Source: Peromyscus leucopus (lineage: Eukaryota > Chordata > Mammalia > Rodentia > Cricetidae). Taken from it: DNA of 64,000 nt. Location: positions 69,462,647 through 69,526,646 of the forward strand of contig NC_051069.1 of NCBI RefSeq assembly GCF_004664715.2, in the 5' to 3' direction. This document shows positions 43,490 to 55,444 of this stretch, piece by piece; position 1 is the stretch's first letter; each line of letters starts with the position of its first letter. The notes below the pieces were generated by a model, which worked only from the letters and a program-made list of their open reading frames with translations, was not told the DNA's origin and did no database searches. The translations under genes and the position numbers were made by a program.

Positions 43490-45035
43490 ACCACAATGAA
43501 GTCAAGCAGTGACTAATGAGCTATATTACCATGGAAGCTGAGAACACCCAAGATGAAGACCCGACCCTTCAAGGTCCTCCAGGCTTCTTAGTCTTGGGGC
43601 AGAGACAAAGTCTATACAAAGGATGGAACCTACATGCATAGTAATTCAACGTGCCACAAAAGTACTTAAGTATGCCCTCAAAATCTTGAAGAAAAGTATC
43701 TTTCAGCCCAGAGTAAATTGTATATTTAATAAATGTGTGTATTTGTGTTCAATCTATCATCTAAATGTGAAGTAGGAGAGGGAGCCTGTTGGCCATGCAG
43801 GGACTTAAATATGTACTTAGTAGAGAGCTGTGAAGGCAGATCCTAGCAACTCCAGAATGCAGCCAGGAAAGGAGGGTGCAGCACTGTGTCTGCTTAGACA
43901 AGCTTTAAAGATTGCTACCACTGGATATTTAAAAAATAAAGTGCGTCCCTTTACTAACTTAATACAAAACTAGTATAATAATGCAGCTTTAAAGGACACC
44001 TTCAGCATGAGTGGTTCTTGCAAGGGAGTTGCTGGTAATACCACTTTAATGTGAATAACCAAGTTGCGGAAACAAAGCAGGCTCCAGCATGGAATGAAAA
44101 AAATGTCTTCTTTCAGCAAGTTACTTAGTAGTTCTAACAGTCTACTCCAGGATGGTAAGTCCTGTGAATTGAGGCCAAACTGTAGCTGAGTTGAATCTTA
44201 ATTGTTGAGTAGTCATTGTGTAAATAAGTCTAAGAATGGAGGAGATGGGAAACTGTAACTGAGTCATTGAACTGCTCTGATTCAGTGTTTGAACTTAGCT
44301 TACCTCCTTCACTAGGAGCTTTAAGTAAAGCTGGTAACGTAAGGACTCCGATTGGACTTTGGTGCGTGTGTGAGAGGGAGCTGCTTTGAAGGAAGCCGTG
44401 CGCAGCCATGTTGGCGGTCAGAAGTAAGGGCCAAGTGCCCACAGCCCCGCCGGGGAAGTTTCCACTGGGAATGTGCTGAAGAAGACGGCAAGCAGGCCCC
44501 TTGCTTTTGACCGGGTTTGGGGGAACTTGACACCCTTTAATCCTCCACGCTGCTTCCATTTAGCTGTCTGTGCTGAGCTGGGAAGGCAGGAGCTGATCGT
44601 TTAATCAGTTTTTATGTTTTATTGTGATGATTTCTGTTTTCAAGAAATGACTATTTCAACAACTTTGTGATTTGATGAAACCATCGTGGTTTTGTAAGAA
44701 CTCACTGTTATGGAGGATTAGAATGATATACACATCGTGCTTGTGTCCAGCTTTGTTCTAAAGAGGTCAGACATCAGGCAGATTATTCCACTCATGGAAA
44801 TTCCTATTGTAATGCTTAGTTCTCTTGGCTTAGAAGTGGAGGTGTATATAAATCTACTGGAAAACAAAGCAAAGCCTAACACCTTACCTAATGTTTGGTT
44901 CAAGTTTGTATTTTTATCTGTTGTTAGAATCTCTTACTGTATTTATTTTGTTAAGTTTTTCAATTCAGCACATTAATGGGAAATGCTATGTTGAATAACA
45001 AGCAGTGAGTGAGTCTGATTTGAAGGGTATTTAAT
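43490..45035. other. Repeat-free intronic stretch with a CpG-bearing core
   Basis: About 1.5 kb without recognisable SINE. Inside it, 44340-44520 is distinctly GC-rich with about ten CpGs, an inverted CCAAT box (attgg, 44351-44355), a YY1-like gccatgttgg at 44406-44415 and a ccccgccgggg palindrome at 44445-44455. Confidence 0.5.
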
Positions 45036-45039
45036 TTTA

Positions 45040-45050
45040 GTTTATTTTTA

Positions 45051-45098
<48 letters not shown>

Positions 45099-45215
45099 TG
45101 TCTGGGCGTGGGTGTGTATATGTGAGTGTGGGTGTCCTCAGAGACCAGAGGCATCAGATCCGCTGGAAATTGGAGTTACAGGTGTTTGTGAGTTACTGCC
45201 AGAGCAGTAAGCACT
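45040..45215 (-). mobile_element. B2 SINE with (TG)n tail, decayed head
   Basis: (GT)22 at 45053-45097; 'gagaccagaggcatcagatc...ggagttacaggtgtttgtg'. Confidence 0.75.
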
Positions 45216-45229
45216 GATCTATGTTTCAT

Positions 45230-45560
45230 GTCCCCTGAAGGGATGGATGTTCTAATCCATTAGCTGACACAAGGCTTCAGAGGGGCTCCAGGCACCCATG
45301 TCCCGGAATAGAGAACAGAGCAGACACAATTGCAACAGAAGCCCGAGACAGTTTATTAGGAAAACAGCATACACTTCCAAAGGAGGAAGCCAGAAGGGCA
45401 GAAGGTTTAGCCGATGAGTAGGGCTCTCTACAAAGGATTAGTGCTTTTTTGATTCATTTGCGTAGTGTGGGTATTATGTGAAACTTTTCCGGGGAGACAG
45501 GACACACACATACACCTACTCATCCCTGATAGGGAACTCATGACAGACAAAAATAGCCGT
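45230..45560 (-). mobile_element. LTR-like fragment (tentative)
   Basis: Minus strand contains AATAAA followed by 'ctgtctcgggcttctgttgc', resembling the R/U5 part of an ERV LTR. No TG...CA ends or target duplication found. Confidence 0.35.
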
Positions 45561-45734
45561 TCAGCCAAAATCCAACCTAGTGAACCACTGAGTTTTTTGT
45601 GTGTTAGTTTCAGTACATGTTAGGGTTTACTTACAGGAGCATAGACAACTCATATGCAGCTACATCACCAGAAAGCTCGTGTCAGCATGGGTGATAGTTC
45701 ACAAAAGCTGCAACCGGGGGGGGGGGGGGGGGGG
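45560..45734 (+). mobile_element. Rodent dispersed repeat ending in poly(G)
   Basis: 'gaaccactgagttttttgtg', 'ggtttacttacaggagcat', 'cagcatgggtgatagttcac', 'aaaagctgcaacc' is a recurrent rodent repeat I recognise but cannot name. It runs into G19 at 45716-45734. Confidence 0.6.
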
Positions 45735-46730
45735 CTTCTCTGCAGGATTTGCTGGCCGCCTGGCAGATCCCAGAGCCTCTTCTCCCAGCCTCCTCCCCAG
45801 CAGCTCTCTGCTGCTTTCATAACCTCGGGAAGAGGACTTTGTGGAGCTTGGAAGTTTCAGCTTTCCCAGATCCACGAAATCTGTTTCCTTCCTAGTTTCA
45901 TGAGGCTCCCCACTTGTTGTTGGAGGGAATCGTGCTACATAACAACAGGCACAGTGTCATGTGCCACACGGGAATCTCTGTTCACAGCTGTGTGTTTTAG
46001 GATCGTAATGAGCTGTGGATGCCACTTTGCATTTATGCCAGTGACTCTACCTGGTCATAGTCAGCCTCAGTGTAGATTTCCAGCTGTCCTCTTGGTTAAC
46101 TTTTCAAGGTAGGTGTAAGTCACCCCCTCCCCCACATACACTTTTGACTCAGTTCTTCAAGTTCTCTTGTGGAGCTGAGAGACGATGATCATCCTCTGTA
46201 ATCACTTCATTCTGCTGAGGAGCACAGTCTTTGTCTAAGGACCTCCAAATGCTCCTCCTGACCCATGTGGTGGCTGGAAAGGAAGATTGGATTCCCTAAC
46301 AGGAACTGGCTGGAATCGCTGTAGCACAAGAAGTTTGTTTTGGAATTGCTGTCTGGATGTGTTGACCTCCAAACATCATTTCTTTTTGGGCTTTAGGCAT
46401 GTTCCCCCTGGCATTGCTGTTAGTGTGTCCAGTACCATCAGGTATTGTATACAGCAACCCACATCATTTTAACTTTGGGGTTTAAGAGTGAGGTCCCTTG
46501 GCTATTAAAAGGAATACTGATGGTCATATATTGACAGTGTGACCAAATACAAAAGAACAGTTCCAAAAAGGAGTTGGTGAGGGACTAGACTAAAATACAG
46601 TTTGAGGTTGTAATAGTGGAGCATATATTATACCAACAGTGCCGAAGAATAAAAACCCTAAGTAATTCCTGTTAGATTTATTACTAGGACTTGTCTTTGC
46701 ATTTAAGAATTTAAGAACTTTTATTTCCTT
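45735..46730. other. Unique intronic sequence
   Basis: Nothing recognised. Confidence 0.5.
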
Positions 46731-46734
46731 CTTT

Positions 46735-46880
46735 TGGTTTTTTGAGACAGGGTCCCTCTGTGGAGCCCTGGCTGTCCTAGAACTCTCTTTGTAGACCAGG
46801 CTGGCCTCAAATTCACATAGATCTGCCTGCCTCTGCCTCCCCAGTATTGAGATTAAAGGTGTGTTTAATCACGCCTGGCT
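46735..46880 (-). mobile_element. B1 SINE
   Basis: 'gagacagggtccctctgtg...tgtagaccaggctggcctc'. Confidence 0.9.
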
Positions 46881-46884
46881 AATT

Positions 46885-47083
46885 TTAAACTTTAAAGAAA
46901 AATGCGTATGCATATGCTACATGTGTGCAGGTGGTCAGGGAGGCCAGAAGAGGATATCAAACTCCCTGGAACTGGAGTTACAGGTAGTTGGTTTTGAACC
47001 ACTGATGTGAGTGCTGGGAACTGAACTTAGGTCCTCTTCAGGAGCAGTACATACTTTTAACTGCAGAACCATCTCTCCAGCTC
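46885..47083 (-). mobile_element. B2 SINE
   Basis: 'ggaggccagaagaggatatc...gaaccatctctccagctc'. Confidence 0.88.
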
Positions 47084-47084
47084 T

Positions 47085-47861
47085 TTTGAAGTCTTTTAAA
47101 GTTTGCATCTGTGAACAGCATTGTCTCTAAGATGTTCCTGAGGCTGTGGAGACTTGGAAGGTAGAGCTTTTTAAATCTAATGCATAATCCACTAGGTTCT
47201 TTCCATCTGGATGAGATCGGTTTCTATATACCTTGCACTGAGTGGAATCTTATCGTTTGCCCATTTCTCTGACTGTACCTGTCTTTATGCTAGGTTATGG
47301 GAAGATGGTGGCTGAGTTCTGCCTGCTGGGTCATCATAGAGAGAGAACAAATAGACCTTAAAGCCTTTTGAATTGTGGATGTCACAGTCTTTTTTTTTTT
47401 TTTTTTCTTCACTAAGATATAAGAAAGTAGAACTAAACAGTTAATGTCTGCCTTTCTAGAGCCATGAGTCATGAGGTTCTTTAATATTCTTTTATGAATC
47501 TGCTTTGTACAACAGCATCTCAGCTCCCCTGAACAGCCACTTTCAGTCTGTTCCTCTGTGGGTGGCCTGCTCCTGTGGCAGAGGCTGATGTTTAACTGTG
47601 GGCCCACTCAGCACAGCCAGTTTCAGAGCTGCGGGTGGGACTCCCTCATTTAGGCGGATTCCCTCCTTGTAGAATTGGTAAAGCCCTGTTTTTATAGAAC
47701 TCCACTGAGAGCACCTCTTGCCTTGTGCCCTGATCCCCTGCAGCTGTGGCTGCTGGTATTGCCTCCTTAGAGTTCTGTCTTGTCTCCCTGGCTTCTCTCA
47801 GATGGCAGGCCAAAGTATTATCCCTCAGGGCTAATGCTGTCAGCTGGCATTTATCTGTCTT

Positions 47862-47910
<49 letters not shown>

Positions 47911-48585
47911 TATAATCATGCCCCCCCCCTTTTTTGTCTGTATTTTGTCTCTATTATTGAAAACTCCACAAGGTAAATTTAAAAGTTAACTTGAAGTTTC
48001 TGGGATCCCACTTCTTTCTTCTGTAGTATTTGGACCCTAATATTTGGACCATACTGACTTATTAAATAAGTATCTAACAGTATCTGACTATAAGATTTGA
48101 AAAATAACATTCAACTACAGTACACTTAATCATACCATATACGCACAGCACATGCACACATACACACTTCCTCCTCCACACTCATGAATACATGTGCCAT
48201 CTTTTAAAAGTTTTACATTTCCTAAACCTTTTCATGATTAGACCTGTGATGTGCTTAAGCCTTCTGGTTTTGTCCTTATTTTTTCCTGTTTCTATTTTGG
48301 AACAATCCCTTACTCTTAAATAATGATAATTTATCATTTAATATTTACCACCTAAAAAGTGTTTTTTTTTTTCTCTTTTAGTCTTTCTAGAAATCAGTAT
48401 ATTTTGTACCCAGAGCTCCTTTAAATGAATTATATTTGAAACACAGGCAAAACATATCAATAACCCTCACAGTATTTCTATTTGTTCTTCAAGCAAAGGC
48501 AAGATGCAAGCCTGGTTGCCCCCGCCCTTATTTTATGGTTGAGTCCTTTCCTTCAGTTACATAGACAGGCACATACACTCATCCT
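47085..48585. other. Unique intronic sequence with (CTAT)n
   Basis: T15 run at 47391-47406; (CTAT)12 at 47860-47910. No exon recognised. Confidence 0.55.
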
Positions 48586-48589
48586 TATC

Positions 48590-48985
48590 TTCATTTCTGT
48601 TGCTGTGATGAGACACCCTGACCAAAAGCAACTTTGGGAAGAAAGCATTTATTTGGCCTCCAATTTCAGATTATAGTTCATTATGTCATGGAAGTCAAGG
48701 CAGGAACTTGAGGTATTACACCCACGGTCAAGAGCAGAGAGAATAAACACATGGTTGCTTGCTCCTCAGCTGGGTTTTCACTCTTCTGCAGTTCAGAGCA
48801 CAGCCTATGTTGCCGCCCACATTCCTGGTGGGTCTTTCCACCTCAATTAACAATCAAGACACTCTCCTAGGGACACGCCCAAGGGCTAAAATGGCCTTTT
48901 TAATTCCTCATTATAACTGTGTTTCCTAGGTAATTCTGGCCTGTGTCAAGTTGACACTTAAAATTAGCTATCACACAGAAAAGGC
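48590..48985 (+). mobile_element. Rodent dispersed repeat, 'tgctgtgatgagacacc' type
   Basis: 'ttgctgtgatgagacaccc', 'caaaagcaactttgggaag', 'gggacacgcccaagggc', 'tgtcaagttgacacttaaaa', 'gctatcacaca'. Its right end shares the complement of the 'tcaacttgacac' word that begins the 17385, 26045 and 53963 elements. Confidence 0.65.
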
Positions 48986-48989
48986 TGTC

Positions 48990-49230
48990 TAAATGCATTG
49001 TGAACGAGACCTGGATTTAAATTATGTTTATGACAGAATGAAATGTGCTAGGACCACCTGCCCATGTGATATATTTTCTAAGCCTCTACATAGGCTGATC
49101 GGGAAGCAAGGACTTGGTTTTAAATGACCACTTTTTGATTCTTTTGTCCCAAACTTTTACAGTTATATCTTAAGTATCTGCATCTTAGTCAGATATGCCC
49201 AAGATAAAGACTGCTTAAAGAGGCAGTAGT

Positions 49231-49283
<53 letters not shown>

Positions 49284-49825
49284 ATGTGTGGGGCTGAGAC
49301 CATTCGAAGAAAGGCAATCGCTTCTACATAATGCCATCACTGTGGGTTAGAATTTACTCTATAAATGTTTGCATTTAGATACACAGACATTTTAAATTAA
49401 GCATTCCAGGAATAGTAACTTAGCTTACAGTAATCTAAAATATGTAAAAGTGAAGTGAGTAGCTACAAATTTTGCTGCCCCATTGTTTTTAGAAATTCTG
49501 AGAGACAGAAAAAAAGTGGCACAATGGCAGTTGTTGTGAACACACACTATAGAATTGAATCCGAGTGTCCTCAGTAGAAACAAAGTAGAAAGTTCACATC
49601 TGTATGTCTTTGGGGTGTAAGAAAGGCCCAGTGAAAGCCAAATTGTTAGGAGATGGAGCTTTTTTCTCTTTTTCCCACTGAGAGATGCATGGCCAAGGGC
49701 GGCTAGCCTAGGTCAGCTTCACCTTCTAGAGGCTTCAACTAGCCTGCTGAAAACAGGACAGGATTTTCCTTTCTTCCTTGAGCAACTCCTTTGATCTTAT
49801 CATTGCAGGTTTCTTTCTTTTGTAA
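48990..49825. other. Unique sequence with (TG)n
   Basis: (GT)25 at 49232-49282, without a SINE attached. Confidence 0.6.
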
Positions 49826-49839
49826 ATATTTAATTACAT

Positions 49840-50015
49840 TTATTTATTATTTGTGTGTGTGTGGGGGGGGGATGGGACGGGGAGGTGCGCATGTTCCATG
49901 CATGGTGCATGTGTAGAGGTCAGAGGACAACTTTCAGAGAGTATTCCCTCCTGCAGTGTGGATCTCAGGGATTGACTGAACTCAGGTTGAGTGCCTTGGC
50001 AGCAAATGCCTTTAC
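49840..50015 (-). mobile_element. B3 SINE
   Basis: TG-rich and G-rich tail, 'tgtagaggtcagaggacaac', 'ctcaggttgagtgccttgg'. The tRNA head is missing. Confidence 0.75.
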
Positions 50016-50019
50016 TGTA

Positions 50020-50880
50020 AATGCAAGCCTTCGTTGTTTTGAGGAAGCTTGCTACTGTGAGCCTATCTATGTCTGTGGGTCTCTGCTGGAACATTATAAT
50101 CCTTTGGCAAGATCAGCAGAAGATAAGGGAGCAAACGATGCTGGTATCCTCAGGCACAGGATAACTTTGCATGGCAGAGCTCTGGAGAGGATGCACTGCT
50201 GTGTATTCTGGGAGCAGCAAGGAGCCATCATGGACAAAGCTCAGGGAGTGTCGAAACAGTGAGCATCAGAGGGCTTATGAACAAGAGGCAGCATGTGTGG
50301 AAGGTTAGTGGGCCACTGCAGAGTTAGGTTTTTATGTGAGTAGCATTATGGAATGTGTAAAACCAAAATGTGATATAACTTAGGTGATGAAGGAGTTAAA
50401 ATTGACCCATGTCCTTAGAGCTGATTGTGAATAGGTAAGGAGGAAGCAGGGGAACCAGGCAGAGACATTCTTGTTATCTTGGAAAGAATATATGGACTAG
50501 GCCCTGGTCGGAATTGGTTATACTGAGATTAAGTCAGATTCTAGATCAAACTGGAAGCCGCCGGAGGCAACAGGGTTTGCTCAAAGATTATGCAGGTGGA
50601 AATCAAAGATGACTTCAGAGTTTCTGACATGTGCAGCTGTGAGCTAAAGCTGCCATTTTATGAGAAGAAGAGTACTGAGAGGAAAACAGATTTAAAGGAA
50701 GATAGAAGTCACGTGTAGGGTAGGGCGAGAGAGATGGCTGTTAATGGAAGTCAGGGTGTAGGGTAGGGTGAGGTAGAGATGGCTGTTGTCTAGTAGTGGT
50801 TTCAAGCAGTCCATGAACTCTAGTTCACCTGAGAGGATTCTGTTCTGACTAGAAACTTGGGCATTAGTAATACATGTTCA
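50020..50880. other. Unique sequence with a local 42-bp duplication
   Basis: 'gtgtagggtagggcgagag' near 50713 recurs with changes near 50755. Confidence 0.55.
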
Positions 50881-50883
50881 AAA

Positions 50884-50895
50884 GGATTTTTATTG

Positions 50896-50926
<31 letters not shown>

Positions 50927-51084
50927 CCCCGAGTTTATGTGTGTGCTAAATGTGATTATTAGCACTCAGAGGTCAGAAGGGGGCACTGGATTCCCTGGAA
51001 CTAGAGTTTGGGTGCTGGAAACAGAACCTGTGTCTTTTGCAAGAGCAGCAAGTGCTCTTAACTGCTAAGCCACCTCCCCAGCCC
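50884..51084 (-). mobile_element. B2 SINE with (TG)n tail
   Basis: (GT)12 at 50902-50926; 'ggtcagaagggggcactgg...agccacctccccagcccc'. Confidence 0.88.
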
Positions 51085-51089
51085 CATTA

Positions 51090-52660
51090 TTAGATATATT
51101 TAATAATATTAGTGCCATTATTGGTCAGAAGGTTCAATATTTTAAGACTAACTAGATGAGATATTTAAAGTGAAAAATCAGAGTGGATGGAGAAAAAAAT
51201 TCCAAGAACTCAGTCTTAACTACTTCTAACTTGGACAAATCAGGAAGACCAGGAACAGTGGAACGGGTAAGGAATGAAGGAAGATTTTGGCCACAGGAAA
51301 CCAAGAAAGGAGTTGAAGCAGAGTAGGAATAAAATCCAAAGAGTCACATAGGTGATAACCTGCTTCAAGGAGGAAAGAATCCAGCTTGTCAGTTAATGCC
51401 TCATATTCATGAACTCGAAGATTGAAACTTGACTGTGTTATTAAGCGATGGTCATTGGTCATCTTGGGGGGGGGTTTGAAGTGTACATTGGACAGGAATA
51501 GGTTTAGGAGAAGATAATAAGTGAGAAAGTAGGGAGACAGGAATAGAAGATTATGGAATAGCCCAGTAGCAAGAGGGAAAAATTGACCATGTGATATTGG
51601 GCAAGAGGAAAGTAGGAGAAAATAGGGAGAAGGGAGAGCGTAAGATTCTATGAAGTTTCCCTTGTGACTGGGACAGGGGAGAGTAAGTGGAGTGGATGAA
51701 GAGATGGGGGTCTTAGAATGGTCTCTAAAAATGATTTGGCTCTAGTAATAGAACAAGTTTGAATATATGGGCACACAACCATGCTAATGAGTATATAGTG
51801 TTATGAGAGCTTGAGGAATATTTAATTATGCTTAAAACAGAAAAATTTGCAGTTTTGGACTTTGCTTAATAGATATTGTTTCAAATGGATGCTACATAGT
51901 AGAGTTAAAAATAATTCAAATGGCCTCTGAAAAGAAATTTGAAAAGATAGTTTAAGTTTCTCATTTTGTACAGTATCTGAACACATTTGTGATACTATGA
52001 CATTGGACATATATGATACACATTCATGTTGCACATGCATATATGTTGTATGTATTTAGGTTTTTATGTAGGCAATAGGAGCTAGAATTTCTCTTCTCCA
52101 AGACAGGTAATAGACACTGATCTTCCACTTTTTTTTTTTTTTTGGCTTAGATCTGACTATTGGGAGTTTCTCTGGCTTACTCTGCCATACAGTGGTAAGA
52201 CCCTCACCCCAGGGCATCCTGCCCTGTACCCTGCAGGGCGAAACACTACACAAGAGGCTAGGGTGAAGGCTGTGTGAAGCTGACTCTGCTGAGGCTCTCA
52301 GCTAGACTCCCTTAGTCTAATCATGTTTTGATCAAATGTCTTAATGTAGTCATGCTGATGTTAAGTCTCCATAAAAGCCCAAAGGACAGAGGAGACTCTC
52401 ACACCTCACCTGATGCATCATTTTATCTGTGTCCATACTCTGTGTCTGTCTGTCTATCTGTGGTATATGTGTGTATTCAGGTGTGATTGTCCTCATGTGC
52501 TCATGAGGTCAAGATCATCATGCTTCACAAAGTAATCAGTGACAGAATCTATCATTTAACCTGCGACTCTCCAGTTGGGCAAGGCTGCTTGGCAGCGAGC
52601 TCTAGAAATCTCCCTACTTCCCTCATCTTCCATCCCCAGAGCTGGGGTTGTACAGGTTCA
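51090..52660. other. Unique intronic sequence
   Basis: Purine-rich from 51200 to 51720. No repeat or exon recognised. Confidence 0.5.
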
Positions 52661-52664
52661 CCTC

Positions 52665-52757
52665 CACACCAAGCTTCTCTACGGGTACTGGGGATCCAAA
52701 CTGAGTTCATTCTTGAGCAGCAGACACTTTGCTCTCTGAGTTATCTCCTCAGCTCCC
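52665..52757 (-). mobile_element. B2/B3-type relic
   Basis: 'gtactggggatccaaactg...gagttatctcctcagctccc'. A B1-like fragment precedes it (52590-52665). Confidence 0.5.
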
Positions 52758-53108
52758 TGTAATATTTTTTATAAACCTTCACGTGTAAATCAGTGTTCCC
52801 CTGGCTTATGTGAGCTGCTTGAGCAAATTGAGAACTCAAGGGTGTTTTGGGAACTCCAGTGGACAGCCAGAATGTTGAAAACATCATCTAAACAAGTTAG
52901 GGCAGATGGCACTAAAGCATTCATGCTGTGCGCTGTGACTCTAGGCAGGCAGGTCAGAAGTGAATGGGACTAGTGGGTAGCCAGTAGGTATCCACTGCAC
53001 AGAGCTGATAGCCTTGCTGACTGGTAGTGTGAGTCTCGGCACCTTTTTAGGTCAGTCACAGGAGTCTTTTGTGTTGACGGTGATATAAGAATAGAGTTAA
53101 AAAACAAG

Positions 53109-53690
53109 TGTAACCACTGCCACCTGATGGAGTCAGTGCATCCAGAGGCAGAGTGACTGCCAAAGAAAGTTTTATTGACAACAAGCTGACAGTTGGAATA
53201 TAGTGGGCTCTTGTCTTCCGATGACCATCTTACCCTTTGCCCCAAGGGGCAATGTTTTATAGGGATTTTCAAAGAAAGGTGTGTAGGTTCTAGACAGGTA
53301 GGCTACCTTAGTTGTCCATTGTTCCTAAACAATGCCTCTGGAGGATGGACTACAAACATCCCCTCTTGCTTACTTAGGTCAGTGAGCAATGCTGTCCATG
53401 GCATCCGAACAAGCACACATGATCAGGTCAGCGAGCAGTGCTGTCCATGGCATCTAAAAAGCACACATGGCCAGGTCAGTGAGCTGTGCTGTCCATGGCA
53501 TCCGAACAAGCACACATGATCAGCTTCTGTGTTGGCAACAGAGGTTTGTGTCTGGCTGTATTGGTGCTTCTGGCAGCACACTTCTGGGTGTGACTATCTC
53601 TCATAACTTGGGACAGGTTCTTCTCAGGAAGAGAGGATCTATTTGTGTTCTTGTTAATGTCAGTGTGCTGTAAATCTCTAAAAGGCAGGC
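53109..53690 (-). mobile_element. ERV LTR with U3-like tandem repeats (limits approximate)
   Basis: On the minus strand the order is: three 48-49-bp repeats (53522 down to 53377), a TATA-like tataaaa (complement of 53255-53261), then AATAAA (complement of 53171-53176) about 85 bases on, followed by U5-like sequence. That is the layout of a retroviral LTR with a short R. A TG that could be the complement of the terminal CA lies at 53109. No coding sequence is attached; I found no target duplication. Confidence 0.55.
53377..53522. repeat. 48-49-bp tandem repeat, three copies
   Basis: Copies at 53377-53425, 53426-53473 and 53474-53522, each built on ggtcagtgagcagtgctgtc and ending near cacacatgatca. 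Copy 2 is the most changed. Confidence 0.96.
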
Positions 53691-53962
53691 TTTAGCAAGC
53701 ATTAATCTTCCAGAGGAAGGGTAGGCAGGAGTGAGGAGAAACTCTTTGTGATTGGAACTTGATGTGAGGAGCTGTCCTGTGCTTTCACAGGCAGTGTATT
53801 GTTTCTTGATGTAGTACTTGTGTGTTTTTTATTGTTATGACATTAAACTAGAGAACAGTGTTGTATTACATTAACAAATCTTTTTCAAGATAATGACATT
53901 AACCACTGATGCAGACAGGAAGCTCCCTGAAACAAAGCCATGTAGTACAATGATTAAGAGTT

Positions 53963-54360
53963 GGATTTGGGTCACTGTCATCTGTCAACTTGACAAATCT
54001 AGAGTCACCTGGGAAGAGGGGGCCTCAACTGAAGAACTGACTCAATAAGGTTGGCCCGTAGGCAAGTCTGTGAGGCATTTTCTTCATTGCTCAGTGTTGT
54101 AGGAAGGGCTTGGACCACTGTGGACAGTGTGACCCCTTAGCAGGTGGTTCTGGGTTTTATAATAATGCTGGCTGAGAACTAGCAAGCCAACAAGTGGCAT
54201 TCTTCCATGGTGCCTGCCTGTGTTCCTGCTTGAATGCCTGCCCTGACTTTTCTCAATGATGTGTTGTGACCTGGCAGTGTAAGTCAAATAAACCGTGTCC
54301 TCTCAAAGCTGCTTTTGATCAGAGTGTTTAATCACAGAAACAGAAAGTAAACTGGGACAG
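53963..54360 (+). mobile_element. Rodent dispersed repeat, 'tcaacttgacaca' type, copy 4 (fullest)
   Basis: 'catctgtcaacttgacaaat', 'gtcacctgggaagaggg', 'gtaagtcaaataaaccgtg', 'taatcacagaaacagaaag'. The least truncated of the four copies in this intron. Confidence 0.7.
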
Positions 54361-54549
54361 TCACTCAGTATTCAGTGGTCATTTTTGCATGTCTTTCTTA
54401 GTTATCTTTGTTTGGACAAATGTCTAAGCCTCCAAACCTCAGTTCCTTATAAAAAGGGACAAGAGCTACCTGGCAGAGATTTAATAGTTAAATGAGAGAA
54501 AACATTCACTTCACTCATACTGACTAGCATTCATAGTTCTGGAAGGTCC

Positions 54550-55281
54550 TTTGCATGCATACCAGAGGAGAAAGGTAATCATCAATGCTACCCATCGACA
54601 AGCCTTGTGACCTACAGTGGTGACCTACCTTCAAGATCTACTGGCGCAATAGTGGCACAAACACTATGGGAGTAACCAGCCACTTCTAGATCGGCTCTGA
54701 GGCACAGTCTATGAGATGAGATTCATATCTGACACGGCTAAAGTGACCAGGAGCCTGAGACTAGAGAGGTCACAGCCCTAGGGGAAAACCTAGTACTAAT
54801 ATTCTGCTAAAGGAACGTAGCAATACAATGACTCCTAATGACATATTGCTATACCCATAGATCAGGACTCAAATCTTCATCAGAGAAACTACTTGTAGTG
54901 AATGAGAAGTAACAGAGACCCACAAGTGGCCAATGTGCAGAGACAGACTTTGGAACACTCAGCTATAAATGGGATGTCTTCATCAAATCCCTCCCCTCGA
55001 GGCTCAGGAATCTATTCAGAAGAGGAGGCAGAAGCATTGTAAGAGTCAGAGGTAGTGAATGACTCCAGGGAAATAGTGTCTTCCAGATTCAGCAGGACGA
55101 ATGCACATGAAAACTTACGCAGTGACTGTGCCAGCACCCACAGAAACCTGCACGGGTCAAGACAGACGTCATCCCAGCACTACAGGGGGGAAGTGCATAC
55201 AAAGCCCCACTCCGAACCAAGAAACTTGCAATGTTTTGGCGTTTTTTTTCATCTTACTGGATTTTTTTGTTTTGATTTTCA

Positions 55282-55338
<57 letters not shown>

Positions 55339-55440
55339 AGAGCATGCAGTTGGGAGAGTAGGGAAGTGGAGAGGGTCTAGGAGGAGATAAGGGCGAGGAA
55401 ATGTGTGGTCAAAATGTGTTAGATGAAAGAAGTTATAAGA
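54550..55440 (+). mobile_element. L1 3' region, Lx-like
   Basis: 'gatctactggcgcaatagtg', 'gcctgagactagagaggtc', 'ataaatgggatgtcttcatc', 'tccctcccctcgaggctcag', 'gaggaggcagaagcattg' and, after a (GA)22 run at 55292-55335, 'gagtagggaagtggagagg' and 'tgtggtcaaaatgtgttag' follow the order I know from old rodent L1 3' ends. No intact ORF2. Confidence 0.7.
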
Positions 55441-55444
55441 ATGT

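Noticed and set aside
53377..53522. Short regularly spaced repeats resembling a CRISPR array
   Set aside because: The repeats are directly adjacent without unique spacers and the genome is mammalian; this is a minisatellite, as at 33430 and 21683.
55055..55390. Open frame ending in an Arg/Glu repeat
   Set aside because: The Arg/Glu part is the (GA)n run and the rest lies within L1 3' sequence.
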